Shown one piece after another: positions 17,100 through 26,198 of a stretch of DNA of 59,398 nucleotides (within the stretch, counting starts at the first letter, position 1; every line of letters starts with the position of its first letter). Source of the stretch: Pseudomonas sp. Irchel s3h14 (GTDB lineage Bacteria; Pseudomonadota; Gammaproteobacteria; Pseudomonadales; Pseudomonadaceae); assembly GCF_900187425.1 (NCBI RefSeq), contig NZ_FYDJ01000026.1, positions 1 to 59,398 on the forward strand, written 5' to 3'. The notes beneath the pieces are model-generated. The model saw nothing but the letters and a program-made list of their open reading frames with translations. It was not told the origin of the DNA and ran no database searches. Made by a program: the position numbers and the translations under genes.

Positions 17100-17552
17100 A
17101 TGAAACGCAGTCACTCACTTGCAGCTCTAATGGTCACCGCAAGCCTTTTCGGCTGCACCACTTCATCCGCCCCTGGAGTGAGCGTTCCTTTGGTTGCCAC
17201 GCGGCAGAACACCGGTCAGATCGGCAATGTAACGTTGGCCGACTGGGGCAAAGAAACCGGGTTCAGTTTCTTCATCAGTGGTGCTCCAAGCGGAGCGTCT
17301 CTGCCCTTGCGCCTCTTCACCTTCATCAACAAAGGCAGCTGCCAGCACCCCGGGCCAGTCGCTTACGCAATGAATGATCATGTCACCACCGAACCCCAGG
17401 CCATACGCGGCTGGGCTTTCTCTAGAAGCGCACCTGTCGCACTGCCGGTCCTGCTTGCCGGTGAGTACTCCATCGTCGTTCGAAGTGCACCGGACAGTGG
17501 CAACATCGATATTTTTTGTGGAGATATCAAACAGAAAGGCTCGGGGAAATAG
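17100..17552 (+). CDS. Putative lipoprotein
   Basis: This 150-residue protein begins MKRSHSLAALMVTASLFGCTTSS, a lipoprotein signal with lipobox LFGC and the modified Cys near residue 20. The +2 residue is Thr, so outer-membrane sorting is expected. The mature part is beta-rich with two more cysteines (GSCQHPG, IFCGD) that may form a disulfide, and it resembles small periplasmic CHRD/SodC-like or unknown lipoproteins; I cannot place it firmly. The AGGAGG site six bases before the ATG is strong. It converges with the RidA gene. Confidence 0.75.
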   Translation: MKRSHSLAALMVTASLFGCTTSSAPGVSVPLVATRQNTGQIGNVTLADWGKETGFSFFISGAPSGASLPLRLFTFINKGSCQHPGPVAYAMNDHVTTEPQAIRGWAFSRSAPVALPVLLAGEYSIVVRSAPDSGNIDIFCGDIKQKGSGK

Positions 17553-17591
17553 CCTCGCTTTGATCTGCTCCGGAGGTTTTCGCTGGTCAGA

Positions 17592-17996
17592 TCATCCCCT
17601 GGTGGTTTCTGGAAGCTTGGCGATCACCTTGATCTCGAACTGGTAACCATAGAGCCACGTGACGCCGACGGCGGTCAGCGTCGGGTGCGGCGCGCTACCC
17701 CAGAACTCCGGCACAACCTTCCAGATCGTCTCGAACTTTGATTCGGGATCGACGATGAAAACGGTGACGTCAATCACATCGTCGAAGGTGCAACCGGCAG
17801 CGACCAGGATGGCATTCAGATTGTTGAACGCGAGTCGGACCTGGGCCTCCAGGTCAGGTTCGGGCGAGCCATCTTCGTGACTGCCGACTTGCCCCGACAC
17901 GAATAAAAAGCCATTGGACTTGATAGCCGGCGAATAGCGATTGCGCTCATAAAGCGCCTGGCGTCCAGGCGGAAAAACAACATCACGCTGCGTCAT
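17592..17996 (-). CDS. RidA family (YjgF/YER057c) protein
   Basis: The 134-residue protein is a RidA superfamily member. The pattern NGFLFVSGQVG near residue 30, AFNNLNAILVAAGCTFDDVIDVTVFI in the middle and HPTLTAVGVTWL near 105 are typical. RidA itself deaminates reactive 2-aminoacrylate using a key Arg in a PxRxxV-type segment. That segment here reads HPTLTAVGV without the Arg, so this is an Rid1-7-type paralogue with another or no enamine deaminase activity. The start at 17996 has GGAGG upstream. It is divergent from the LysR gene, which may control it. Confidence 0.85.
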   Translation of the reverse strand: MTQRDVVFPPGRQALYERNRYSPAIKSNGFLFVSGQVGSHEDGSPEPDLEAQVRLAFNNLNAILVAAGCTFDDVIDVTVFIVDPESKFETIWKVVPEFWGSAPHPTLTAVGVTWLYGYQFEIKVIAKLPETTRG

Positions 17997-18138
17997 AAGT
18001 ACCTCCATCAATGGGTCAAAGCCGACCCGAAACTAACGATGGAGAGACTGTAAGGACTTGTGCCTGGGCGATAAACAAGCAACCTTGGCTATCACTGTTT
18101 GTGAAATCCAAACAATCTGATCGATAGCGGGGGCAGCA

Positions 18139-19065
18139 ATGGACCGTTTTGATGCAATGCAGGCGTTTGCTCGAGTGGTGGAAGCGGGCAGCTTCACCAA
18201 GGCGGCCGAAACACTGCATATGAGCAAGACCACCGTGACACAACTGGTGCAGCAGCTGGAGGCTCGGCTGCGCGTTAAATTGCTTAACCGCACGACTCGC
18301 AAAGTCAACGTCACTGCCGATGGTGCCGTCTATTACGAGCGAGTGCTACGGCTGCTGGCCGAGATGGACGACGCCGAGACTAGCCTGTCCGGCGCCTCGG
18401 CGCTGCCCAGGGGCCGGTTGCGAGTGGATGTGCCGAGCCCGCTGGCCAGCATGATTCTTGTACCCGCATTGCCTGCGTTTTACGTGCGATACCCAGACAT
18501 CCAGATCGACATGGGCGTAAGCGATCGTATCGTGGATATGATCGATGAGAACGTCGATTGCGTGGTGCGCGGCGGCGAGCTAACGGATCAGTCGTTAATA
18601 GCCCGGCGGGTAGGCGAACTGCAGCTTGGCGTTTTTGCAGCGCCGAGCTACCTGGCACGCGTCGGTATGCCCGAGCATCCGCGGGAGCTGGAAGATTCGC
18701 ATCATCGTATCGTCGGCTTCTTGTGGGCGCGCACCGGCAAAGCCGTGCCCTATGCCATGCGCAACCCCGTTGAGAGTGTCCAGATCAAAGGTCGCTACGC
18801 GCTGGCAGTCGACGATGGCAATGCCTACCTCGCGGCCGGCCTTGCCGGACTGGGTGTGCTTTGGCTGCCAAAGTACATGTCCAAGACCTTCGAAGCGCGC
18901 GGCGAGTTAGTGCCCCTGTTCGAGAACTGGAGCCTCGATCCGATGCCCATCTACGTGGCATTTCCCCCGAACCGGCATATCAGCATCAAGTTGCGCGTGT
19001 TCATCGATTGGGTCGCTGAGCTGATGGCACAACTTGCGCCTGTCAGCGACCGACATGATTCGTGA
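18139..19065 (+). CDS. LysR-family regulator
   Basis: The 308-residue protein has an N-terminal winged helix (residues 1-60: MDRFDAMQAFARVVEAGSFTKAAETLHMSKTTVTQLVQQLEARL) and a LysR substrate-binding domain (about 90-295). It belongs to the broad CrgA/YafC-like group of LysR proteins (the D-V-P-S-P-L segment near 98 is typical of it). It is divergent from the RidA gene across a 142-bp gap, the usual arrangement of a LysR regulator and its target. No effector can be deduced. Confidence 0.9.
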   Translation: MDRFDAMQAFARVVEAGSFTKAAETLHMSKTTVTQLVQQLEARLRVKLLNRTTRKVNVTADGAVYYERVLRLLAEMDDAETSLSGASALPRGRLRVDVPSPLASMILVPALPAFYVRYPDIQIDMGVSDRIVDMIDENVDCVVRGGELTDQSLIARRVGELQLGVFAAPSYLARVGMPEHPRELEDSHHRIVGFLWARTGKAVPYAMRNPVESVQIKGRYALAVDDGNAYLAAGLAGLGVLWLPKYMSKTFEARGELVPLFENWSLDPMPIYVAFPPNRHISIKLRVFIDWVAELMAQLAPVSDRHDS

Positions 19066-19129
19066 CTACCGCTTTGCGGGGCTCGCTTGTGATCAAGGCG
19101 ACCAGTGCCCTGTCTTCCAGCGAACTCGT

Positions 19130-19447
19130 TCACGTCTCAATCACATCATCCGCCCAACTGATGGCCGCAACGACGGTCGGGAAACCGATCGTGCTAGTCA
19201 GCGAGATCAGCGTGTGACGGATCTGCTCTGGCGTGGCGCCCGCCTCCAGTGCCCGTCGGGTATGACTGTGCACCGCGCCCTCAGAACGGATGGCCGCCGC
19301 GGCACCGAGCTGGATCAGCTGGACAACGATCTCCTCCAGTGGGCCGGTATGACGCACCGCCGTACCCAAGGCCTCCACGGCAGCCAGGTAATCCGGGTAC
19401 TGCTGTTCGAGACGTTGGTAGGTGTTGTGCTCTCTCTTCTTTGTCAT
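19130..19447 (-). CDS. Carboxymuconolactone decarboxylase (AhpD-like) family protein
   Basis: The 105-residue protein is a CMD-family single domain. It has VVQLIQLGAAAAIRSEGAVHSHTRRALEAGATPEQIRHTLI, with the conserved E-x4-H positions of the family, but not the CxxC redox pair of AhpD. It is therefore likely not a peroxidase partner and its reaction is unknown. ATG 19447 with GAGGAA upstream is the start; the open frame extends 168 bases further, without support. It is divergent from the glutamine-synthetase-like gene. Confidence 0.8.
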   Translation of the reverse strand: MTKKREHNTYQRLEQQYPDYLAAVEALGTAVRHTGPLEEIVVQLIQLGAAAAIRSEGAVHSHTRRALEAGATPEQIRHTLISLTSTIGFPTVVAAISWADDVIET

Positions 19448-19659
19448 GGTTGTTTCCTCGCGTTGGAGGGCGATCAGTTCTCGCCTTTGCGCCCGACTCA
19501 TCAGGCTGCGATTTCCGAAACTTGCACACTGCAACAGTAGGCTACGCTTACAGCAGCTCATTGCACACGATGCTCGCGTCTGCAGGTTTTGGTTTGTTCT
19601 GGAGAGCGTCTGCAACAGCTATTTCAGACAGGCCCAAACAATTCACGCAGGACTACGTG

Positions 19660-21033
19660 ATGACCGAGCCCCTCCTCAGTTTTGATCAACTCAAGCGTGC
19701 TGCCGCCTCCGGCGAGATCGATACCGTTCTGGTCTGCATGGTCGACATGCAAGGCCGACTGGTCGGCAAGCGATTCCAGGTCGAGTTTTTCATCGACAGC
19801 GGCCATGAAGAAACCCACTGCTGCAATTACCTGTTGGCCGACGACATCGACATGGAACCGGTGCCGGGTTACGCCGCGGCCAGTTGGAGCAAAGGCTATG
19901 GCGACTTTGTGCTCAAACCCGATATGGCCACGTTGCGGCGGGTGCCGTGGCTTGAGTGCACGGCGCTGGTGCTCTGCGATGTGCTCGATCATCACCATCG
20001 GCGCGACCTGCCGCACAGCCCGCGGGCGATCCTGAAAAAGCAGGTCGAGCGACTGCGCGAACGCGGCTACACCGGCATGTTCGCCTCGGAACTGGAGTTC
20101 TATCTGTTCGACGAGAGTTACGAGGCGATCCACGAGCGCAACTACCACAAGCCGAAAACGGCCGGTCACTACATCGAGGACTACAACATCCTGCAGACCA
20201 CCCGCGAAGAGCCGGTGCTGAGGGCGATTCGCAAGCATCTGCAGGCCTCCGGTATTCCCGTGGAAAACTCCAAGGGTGAATGGGGGCCGGGCCAGGAAGA
20301 GATCAACATCCGTTATGCCGATGCCCTGACCATGGCCGACCACCACGTCATCATCAAGCACGCCTGCAAAGAGATCGCGCAACTGCAGGGCAAGGCGATC
20401 ACGTTCATGGCCAAGTGGCGCTATGACGCCGCCGGTTCCAGCAGCCACGTCCACAATTCACTGTGGGACAAGAACGGTAAAAAGCCGCTGTTCTTCGACG
20501 CCAAGGCTGAGTTCGGCATGTCGAAACTGATGCGTTCCTGGGTGGCCGGGCAGCTTAAATATGCCAACGACATCACCTGTTTTCTCGCGCCCTACATCAA
20601 TTCGTACAAGCGCTTTCAGGCCGGCACCTTTGCCCCGACCCGGGCGGTGTGGAGTCGGGACAATCGCACTGCGGGCTTTCGTTTGTGCGCAGAAGGCAGC
20701 AAATCCATCCGCATCGAATGTCGCATTGGCGGCGCCGACCTCAACCCTTATCTGGCCTTCGCCGCGTTGATCGCGGCGGGACTGGCCGGTATCGACGAGA
20801 AGCTCAGCCTTACGCCGCCCTTTGAGGGCGATGCCTACGTCGATGAACACTTGCCTGAAGTGTCGAAGACCCTGCGCGAAGCTTGCGCCGCACTCCAGGG
20901 CTCGACCATGTTGCGCGAAGCGTTCGGCGATGAAGTGATCGACCACTACGTGCACACCGCCGAATGGGAGCAGAAAGAGTACGACCGGCGGATTACTGAC
21001 TGGGAACTGCAGCGCGGTTTTGAGCGCTATTGA
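19660..21033 (+). CDS. Gamma-glutamyl ligase of the glutamine synthetase family (PuuA-like)
   Basis: The 457-residue enzyme is a type I-like glutamine synthetase homologue. The beta-grasp domain is at about 20-115. The catalytic domain has SELEFYLFDE near 130, GQEEINIRYADAL near 210 (metal ligands Glu), the KWRYDAAGSSSHVHNSLW block near 250 (ATP/His), and FRLCAEGSKSIRIECRIGGADLNPYLAFAALIAAGLAGI near 345-385. PuuA, GlnA3 and IpuC relatives join glutamate to amines rather than ammonia. It opens a set with an aldehyde dehydrogenase, an Fe-alcohol dehydrogenase and a permease, which fits gamma-glutamylation of an amino-alcohol or polyamine. No gamma-glutamyl hydrolase gene follows. Confidence 0.85.
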   Translation: MTEPLLSFDQLKRAAASGEIDTVLVCMVDMQGRLVGKRFQVEFFIDSGHEETHCCNYLLADDIDMEPVPGYAAASWSKGYGDFVLKPDMATLRRVPWLECTALVLCDVLDHHHRRDLPHSPRAILKKQVERLRERGYTGMFASELEFYLFDESYEAIHERNYHKPKTAGHYIEDYNILQTTREEPVLRAIRKHLQASGIPVENSKGEWGPGQEEINIRYADALTMADHHVIIKHACKEIAQLQGKAITFMAKWRYDAAGSSSHVHNSLWDKNGKKPLFFDAKAEFGMSKLMRSWVAGQLKYANDITCFLAPYINSYKRFQAGTFAPTRAVWSRDNRTAGFRLCAEGSKSIRIECRIGGADLNPYLAFAALIAAGLAGIDEKLSLTPPFEGDAYVDEHLPEVSKTLREACAALQGSTMLREAFGDEVIDHYVHTAEWEQKEYDRRITDWELQRGFERY

Positions 21034-21043
21034 GACCGCCATC

Positions 21044-22435
21044 ATGACTTCAACCATTCAACTGATCTCCCCGGTCGATGGCCGGGTCTATGCCGAACGC
21101 CGCTGCGCCGATGCGGCGCAAATCGACCAGGCGCTGGCGGCGGCCGAAGCTGCCCAGACGCAATGGAAACGCCGGCCACTGAGCGAACGCGCCGCCTTCT
21201 GTAGCGCCGCGGTGGATGCGATGCTGGCGATGAAGGCTGACATCGTGCCGGAACTGGCCTGGCAAATGGGCCGACCGGTGCGCTTTGGCGCGGGTGAACT
21301 GCGCGGTTTCGAAGAGCGTGCCCGGCATATGATCGCCATTGCGCCTGAAGCCCTGGCTGCGATTGAACCCACGCCTGTCGCCGGTTTTCGACGCTGTATC
21401 AAACGCGAGCCGGTGGGTACGGTATTGGTCGTCGCGCCCTGGAATTACCCCTATCTGACGGCAGTGAATACGATCATCCCCGCGCTGATGGCCGGCAATA
21501 GCGTCATCCTCAAACACGCCTCACAAACGCTGCTGGTGGGTGAACGGTTCGCCGAGGCGTTTCGCCGCGCCCATCTGCCCGAAGGGCTGTTCCAGAACCT
21601 GCTGCTCAGTCATGTTTATACCGGAGCGATCATCGCCTCTGGACGCGTGCAACAGGTGAACTTCACCGGCTCAGTCGAAGCTGGCAAATCCATGGAACAC
21701 GCTGCCGTCGGAGGTTTCCTCGGCGTGGGCCTGGAGCTCGGCGGTAAAGACCCGGCCTACGTCCGGGCAGACGCCAACCTCGAACATGCAGTGGAAAACC
21801 TGGTGGACGGTAGCTTCTTCAACTCCGGGCAAAGCTGTTGTGCCGTCGAGCGCATTTATGTCGATGAAAAAATTTACCCGGCGTTTGTCGAGCGCTTCGT
21901 TTCTTTGACCCGCCAATATGTGCTGGGCAACCCACTGGACGAAGCCACCACGCTCGGTCCGCTGGTGACACCGAACGCCGCTGATTTCGTTCGTGGTCAG
22001 ATCGCCGACGCACTGACCCAAGGCGCTCGGGCGCTGATCGATCCAAGGGATTTTCCTGCCGATGCGCCGGGCAGCGCCTACCTTGCGCCGCAAGTATTAG
22101 TGGATGTCACCCATCAAATGTCGGTGATGCGCGAGGAAAGCTTTGGCCCGGTGGTCGGCATCATGCCGGTGGCCAGCGATGACGAAGCCATCGCCTTGAT
22201 GAACGACAGTGAGTTCGGGCTCAGCGCGTCCATCTGGACGCAAGACCTTGCCGCCGCCGAACGCCTGGGCAACGAGATCGACACCGGCACCGTGTTCATG
22301 AACCGCTGCGATTACCTGGACCCGGCCCTGGCCTGGACCGGAGTGAAGAACAGCGGGCGCGGCGTCACGCTGTCGCGCCTGGGTTATGACAACCTGACGC
22401 GAGCGAAATCCTTCCATTTGCGCCACGAGATCTGA
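21044..22435 (+). CDS. NAD(P)-dependent aldehyde dehydrogenase
   Basis: The 463-residue protein is an aldehyde dehydrogenase. It has the Rossmann-domain segment VLVVAPWNYPYLTAVNTIIPALMAGNSVILKHA near residue 135, the Glu in LELGGKDPAYV near 240, and the catalytic Cys in FNSGQSCCAVERIYV near 270. The usual F-G-P segment EESFGPVVGIMPV is near 365. The start at ATG 21044 is 10 bp after the ligase stop, and a start 24 bases upstream would overlap the ligase. In the gene set it would oxidise the aldehyde formed from a gamma-glutamylated amine or alcohol. Confidence 0.9.
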   Translation: MTSTIQLISPVDGRVYAERRCADAAQIDQALAAAEAAQTQWKRRPLSERAAFCSAAVDAMLAMKADIVPELAWQMGRPVRFGAGELRGFEERARHMIAIAPEALAAIEPTPVAGFRRCIKREPVGTVLVVAPWNYPYLTAVNTIIPALMAGNSVILKHASQTLLVGERFAEAFRRAHLPEGLFQNLLLSHVYTGAIIASGRVQQVNFTGSVEAGKSMEHAAVGGFLGVGLELGGKDPAYVRADANLEHAVENLVDGSFFNSGQSCCAVERIYVDEKIYPAFVERFVSLTRQYVLGNPLDEATTLGPLVTPNAADFVRGQIADALTQGARALIDPRDFPADAPGSAYLAPQVLVDVTHQMSVMREESFGPVVGIMPVASDDEAIALMNDSEFGLSASIWTQDLAAAERLGNEIDTGTVFMNRCDYLDPALAWTGVKNSGRGVTLSRLGYDNLTRAKSFHLRHEI

Positions 22436-22438
22436 GCC

Positions 22439-23599
22439 ATGAGCCTGACCGCGAACTGGAACTACCCCACAAGCATCCGCTTCGGTGTCGGCCGCATCGC
22501 CGAGCTCGCCGAGATCTGCCGCAGCCAAGGGATCCAGCGACCGTTGCTGGTCACCGACAGTGGCCTGGCGCGCGCCCCGATCACCGCCGCAGCGCTGGAC
22601 GCCTTGCGCGCCGCCGGCCTTGGCGTCGCGCTGTTTTGCGACCTTAAACCCAATCCGGTCGAAGCCAATCTGGCGGGCGGGCTCGACGCCTGGCGCGCCG
22701 GCAAACACGATGGCGTGGTCGCCTTCGGCGGCGGCAGTGGCCTGGACATGGGCAAGCTCATCGCCTTCATGAGCGGCCAGACCCGACCGGTGTGGGATTT
22801 CGAAGACATCGGCGACTACTGGACCCGCGCCGACGAAGGCAGCATCGCCCCGATCATTGCGGTGCCGACCACGGCGGGTACCGGCTCCGAGGTGGGCCGT
22901 GCGGCGGTGATCATCGATGAGCGTACGCACACCAAACGCATCATCTTCCACCCGAAGATGATGCCGCGCGTGGTCATCAGCGACCCGGCCCTCACCGTCG
23001 GCATGCCGGCCAAAGTCACGGCTGGCACCGGCATGGATGCGTTTGCGCATTGTCTGGAATCGTATTGCGCCCCCGGTTTTCACCCCATGGCCGAAGGCAT
23101 TGCGGTGGAAGGTATGCGCCTGGTCGCCAATGCCTTGGTGCGAGCCGTGCACACACCTTCGGACCTGGAGGCGCGCGCGGAAATGCTCGCGGCTGCCGCG
23201 ATGGGCGCTACCGCTTTCCAGAAAGGTCTGGGCGGGATGCACGCCCTCTCACATCCGGTGGGCGCCCTGTACGACACCCATCACGGCATGACCAACGCCA
23301 CGTTCATGCCCTATGTCCTGAAGTTCAATCGCCCGGCCATCGAGGAACGCATCACCCGCCTCGCCGCTTATTTGCGCCTGCCCTCGCCCGGCTTCGACAG
23401 TTTTTTGGCCTTCGTCCTCAAGTTGCGCAAGGACATCGGCGTGCCCCATACGCTGGTTGAGCTGGGGGTGGATGACCGGCAGGCCGACCTGATCGCGGAC
23501 ATGGCGATTGTCGACCCCTGCGCCGGCGGCAACCCGCTGCCATTGACCCGAAATGGCGCGGCAGAAATTTTCGAAGCGGCGTACCACGGCCGTTTGTAG
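22439..23599 (+). CDS. Iron-containing alcohol dehydrogenase
   Basis: The 386-residue protein is a group III (Fe-dependent) alcohol dehydrogenase. The NAD-binding loop is VAFGGGSGLDMGKLIAF near 100, and PTTAGTGSEVGRAAVI near 145 is the family signature. The metal ligands lie in GMDAFAHCLESYCAPGFHPMAEG (Asp and His near 200) and HALSHPVGALYDTHHG (His near 270). It starts three bases after the aldehyde dehydrogenase stop, so both are in one transcript with the ligase. An alcohol-to-aldehyde step just before the aldehyde dehydrogenase suggests an amino-alcohol substrate. Confidence 0.92.
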   Translation: MSLTANWNYPTSIRFGVGRIAELAEICRSQGIQRPLLVTDSGLARAPITAAALDALRAAGLGVALFCDLKPNPVEANLAGGLDAWRAGKHDGVVAFGGGSGLDMGKLIAFMSGQTRPVWDFEDIGDYWTRADEGSIAPIIAVPTTAGTGSEVGRAAVIIDERTHTKRIIFHPKMMPRVVISDPALTVGMPAKVTAGTGMDAFAHCLESYCAPGFHPMAEGIAVEGMRLVANALVRAVHTPSDLEARAEMLAAAAMGATAFQKGLGGMHALSHPVGALYDTHHGMTNATFMPYVLKFNRPAIEERITRLAAYLRLPSPGFDSFLAFVLKLRKDIGVPHTLVELGVDDRQADLIADMAIVDPCAGGNPLPLTRNGAAEIFEAAYHGRL

Positions 23600-23696
23600 G
23601 AGCCGAGCTTGCTCGCGATGGACGTTAACGATAACGCGTGCTTTCTGAATAAACGCGTCGCCCTTTAGTCCATCGCGAGCAAGCTCGGCTCCCACA
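23595..23696. repeat. REP doublet (REPIN)
   Basis: TGTAGGAGCCGAGCTTGCTC with its inverted partner ending at 23696 forms a 102-bp element. It belongs to the same REP family, with the CCGAGCTTGC variant core. It lies at the end of the alcohol dehydrogenase gene, before the permease gene. Confidence 0.85.
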
Positions 23697-23765
23697 AAAA
23701 ACCAAGGTCGCAGCCTACGGCGGCTCAGTTCGGCCTGTACCAAAACCTGACAAGGGGCACACAAC

Positions 23766-25331
23766 ATGAATCCAGCAAGCCAGCCCGGCACGAGCACGCC
23801 GCAAGACGATGACGTCAAGGTGCTGCACAACATGGGCTATGCCCAGCAGCTCTCGCGACGCATGGGCGTTTTCTCCAACTTTGCCATTTCCTTTTCGATC
23901 ATCTGCATCCTCTCGGGTGGTATCAATTCACTCGCCCAGGGCACCTCGGGTGCAGGCGGTGCGTCAATCGGCATCGGCTGGCCGATCGGTTGCCTGATCT
24001 CCGGGGTTTTCGCCATGGCCATGGCGCAGATTTCCTCGGCCTACCCTACCGCTGGCGGCCTCTATCACTGGGGCTCGATTCTCGGTAACCGCTTCACCGG
24101 CTGGCTGACCGCGTGGTTCAACTTGCTCGGACTGGTCACCGTGCTCGGTGCGATCAACGTCGGCACCTATTACTTCTTTTTCGGCGCCTTCGGGCCGGCC
24201 CTGGGGATGGAAGACACCACCACGACCCGGGTGATTTTCCTGGCGATCCTGACGGGCATCCAGGCCATGTGTAACCACCTGGGTATCGGTCTGACCGCGA
24301 AGCTCACCGACTTCTCGGGCTATCTGATTTTCGCCACGGCGCTCGCGCTGACCATCGTCTGCCTGATCTCTGCACCCAGCTATGAGTTCGCCCGGTTATG
24401 GACCTTCAGCAACTACTCCGGCGAGGCTGGCGGCAGCGTCTGGCCACAGGTGTCGAACGGCTGGATATTCATGCTCGGCCTGCTGTTGCCGATCTACACC
24501 ATCACGGGCTATGACGCCTCCGCGCATACCTCGGAAGAGACCCGAAATGCCGCCATGTCGGTGCCACGCGGCATGGTCATGTCGGTGGTCTGGTCGCTGC
24601 TGTTCGGCTGGGTCATGCTCAGTTCGTTTGTGCTGATGCTGCCAAACATGGACGAGGCGGCGAAGCATGGCTGGAGCGTGTTTTTCTGGGCCATGGACAC
24701 CCAGGTCAATCCGACTGTGAAGCTGGCGCTTTATGTGGCGATTTTCATCTCGCAGTTTCTCTGCGGGTTGGCGACCGTGACCTCGGTCTCACGCATGATC
24801 TTCGCGTTCTCCCGGGACGGCGGCCTGCCCTTCTCCAAAGCGCTGTCCTCGGTCTCGCCGACCCTCCGCAGCCCGGTGGCGGCGATCTGGACCGGTGCCA
24901 CGCTCGCGGTATTGTTCGTCTGGGGATCATCGGTAATCTCGATTGGTGAAACGCCGGTCTATACCATCGTGGTGTCCTGCACGGTGATCTTCCTGTTCTT
25001 CTCCTTCGTCATTCCCATCATCCTGGGCCTGTTCACATTTGGGACTTCGAAGTGGCCAACCATGGGGCCGTGGAACATGGGACGTTTCTGGTACTCGGTG
25101 TTCGCCATCCTCTCGATCCTCTCGATGGTGATCATTTTCGTCATCGGCATCCAGCCACCGAACGATTGGGCGCTGTACATCACCATCGGTTTTCTGGTGC
25201 TGACGGCTATCGTCTGGTTCGGTTTTGAAGCCCGACGCTTCCAGGGTCCACCGATTGGCGACATGATCGTCAAGCGTCAGGCTGAAATTGCCGCGGCGGA
25301 AGAGGCATTGAATAAGCGGGCTGGAAGCTGA
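23766..25331 (+). CDS. Amino acid/amine permease (APC superfamily)
   Basis: The 521-residue protein has about 12 membrane segments and is an amino acid permease of the amino acid-choline type (Bat1/GabP-like eukaryotic-type branch: LGYAQQLSRRMGVFSNFAISFSIICILSGG-like opening, with GWPIGCLISGVFAMAMAQISSAYPTAGGLYHWGSILG and the TGYDASAHTSEETRNAA segment near 255). These carry GABA, choline, ethanolamine-like compounds or polyamines. It follows the ligase-ALDH-ADH set in the same direction, separated by a REP pair. The substrate is probably that of the set. Confidence 0.85.
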   Translation: MNPASQPGTSTPQDDDVKVLHNMGYAQQLSRRMGVFSNFAISFSIICILSGGINSLAQGTSGAGGASIGIGWPIGCLISGVFAMAMAQISSAYPTAGGLYHWGSILGNRFTGWLTAWFNLLGLVTVLGAINVGTYYFFFGAFGPALGMEDTTTTRVIFLAILTGIQAMCNHLGIGLTAKLTDFSGYLIFATALALTIVCLISAPSYEFARLWTFSNYSGEAGGSVWPQVSNGWIFMLGLLLPIYTITGYDASAHTSEETRNAAMSVPRGMVMSVVWSLLFGWVMLSSFVLMLPNMDEAAKHGWSVFFWAMDTQVNPTVKLALYVAIFISQFLCGLATVTSVSRMIFAFSRDGGLPFSKALSSVSPTLRSPVAAIWTGATLAVLFVWGSSVISIGETPVYTIVVSCTVIFLFFSFVIPIILGLFTFGTSKWPTMGPWNMGRFWYSVFAILSILSMVIIFVIGIQPPNDWALYITIGFLVLTAIVWFGFEARRFQGPPIGDMIVKRQAEIAAAEEALNKRAGS

Positions 25332-25356
25332 TCGCTACAGCCATAAAAATACGGAC

Positions 25357-25382
25357 CTGTGGGAGCGAGATTGCTCCCACAG
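25357..25382. terminator. Hairpin after the permease gene
   Basis: CTGTGGGAGC (25357-25366) pairs perfectly with GCTCCCACAG (25373-25382) across a 6-nt loop. It is a single compact REP-like unit 25 bp past the stop codon and may end the transcript, although there is no T run. Confidence 0.5.
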
Positions 25383-25510
25383 CGATTATTCAGGTGGATC
25401 AATTTCATCCAGCACCCGGTTCGCCGTGATCTCCGCCAGCATGATACTGTTTGAAATGCCCAGCAGGGCGTAGCGACCCACCGTCTAGATGATCCACCAA
25501 CAGGCATGCA

Positions 25511-25966
25511 ATGGAACTGAAGTTCAGTCACGTCGATGTACTGGTCAAGAACCTCGAAGAAGCCTGTGCGTACTACGCGCAGATACTGAAAGCCAGGATC
25601 TCCAAAACGCTCGTCTGGGAACGAGGTGGTCTGCACGTGCGCTACGCGATTGCGCTGATCGGCCAAGAGCGTTTCATGTTGGTGCAGCCGTTGGCGGGGA
25701 ACCTGAAGGAGCTATTGGACTCCTCGGGCGAGGGGATGATTTATCGCCACTGCTACTCGACACCGGACATCGAGAAGGCCTATGACGAACTGATGGTCGC
25801 CGGTGTTCAGCCAGAAGACGAAAACGGAAAGCCATTGGCCCGCGCAAACCTGCAATCCCCGTCCGGGGCACGCATCATCTGGTTGCCCAAGCGCTTCGGG
25901 CACTTCTCTATCGAGATCCTGGAAGACAAGGCGCTGGAGGCATTTATCGAGGCTGCATTTGCCTGA
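25511..25966 (+). CDS. VOC (glyoxalase/bleomycin resistance) family protein
   Basis: The 151-residue protein has two beta-alpha-beta-beta-beta modules of the vicinal oxygen chelate superfamily. His7 in FSHVDVLVKNLEEACAYYAQIL opens the first module, YRHCYSTPDIEKAYDEL opens the second (His and possible metal ligand near residue 80), and FGHFSIEILED closes it. The pattern is closest to methylmalonyl-CoA epimerase/lactoylglutathione-lyase-like proteins, but the function is open. It stands alone between the permease and a small DUF2986 gene. Confidence 0.8.
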   Translation: MELKFSHVDVLVKNLEEACAYYAQILKARISKTLVWERGGLHVRYAIALIGQERFMLVQPLAGNLKELLDSSGEGMIYRHCYSTPDIEKAYDELMVAGVQPEDENGKPLARANLQSPSGARIIWLPKRFGHFSIEILEDKALEAFIEAAFA

Positions 25967-26198
25967 GAGATGCGGCGGTGAATGTCTGCTTTGGGCTGTA
26001 GCGGGTGCTGCGGGTATCGGGAACTCAACAACCTGGCCACTGCCCCCGATTCACGCTTACCATACCTCCTGATCGTCTGCAGTCGTAACCATCCTGAGCT
26101 GGTTGATATGCTCCAAGACGCAGTGAAGCCCTATCTCACTCCTTGGGCTTCGTGCGCAAACCTCTGTCATCATTCAAGACTTACAAGCCGAGTAGAAA

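Noticed and set aside
19249..19659. N-terminal extension of the glutamine-synthetase-like gene
   Set aside because: The extra 137 codons run through the promoter and the opposite AhpD-like gene. Family length fits a start at 19660.
22097..23242. Minus-strand open frame of 381 codons over the alcohol dehydrogenase
   Set aside because: It is antisense to a gene with clear alcohol dehydrogenase motifs, and is Gly/His/Arg rich as expected of a high-GC shadow.
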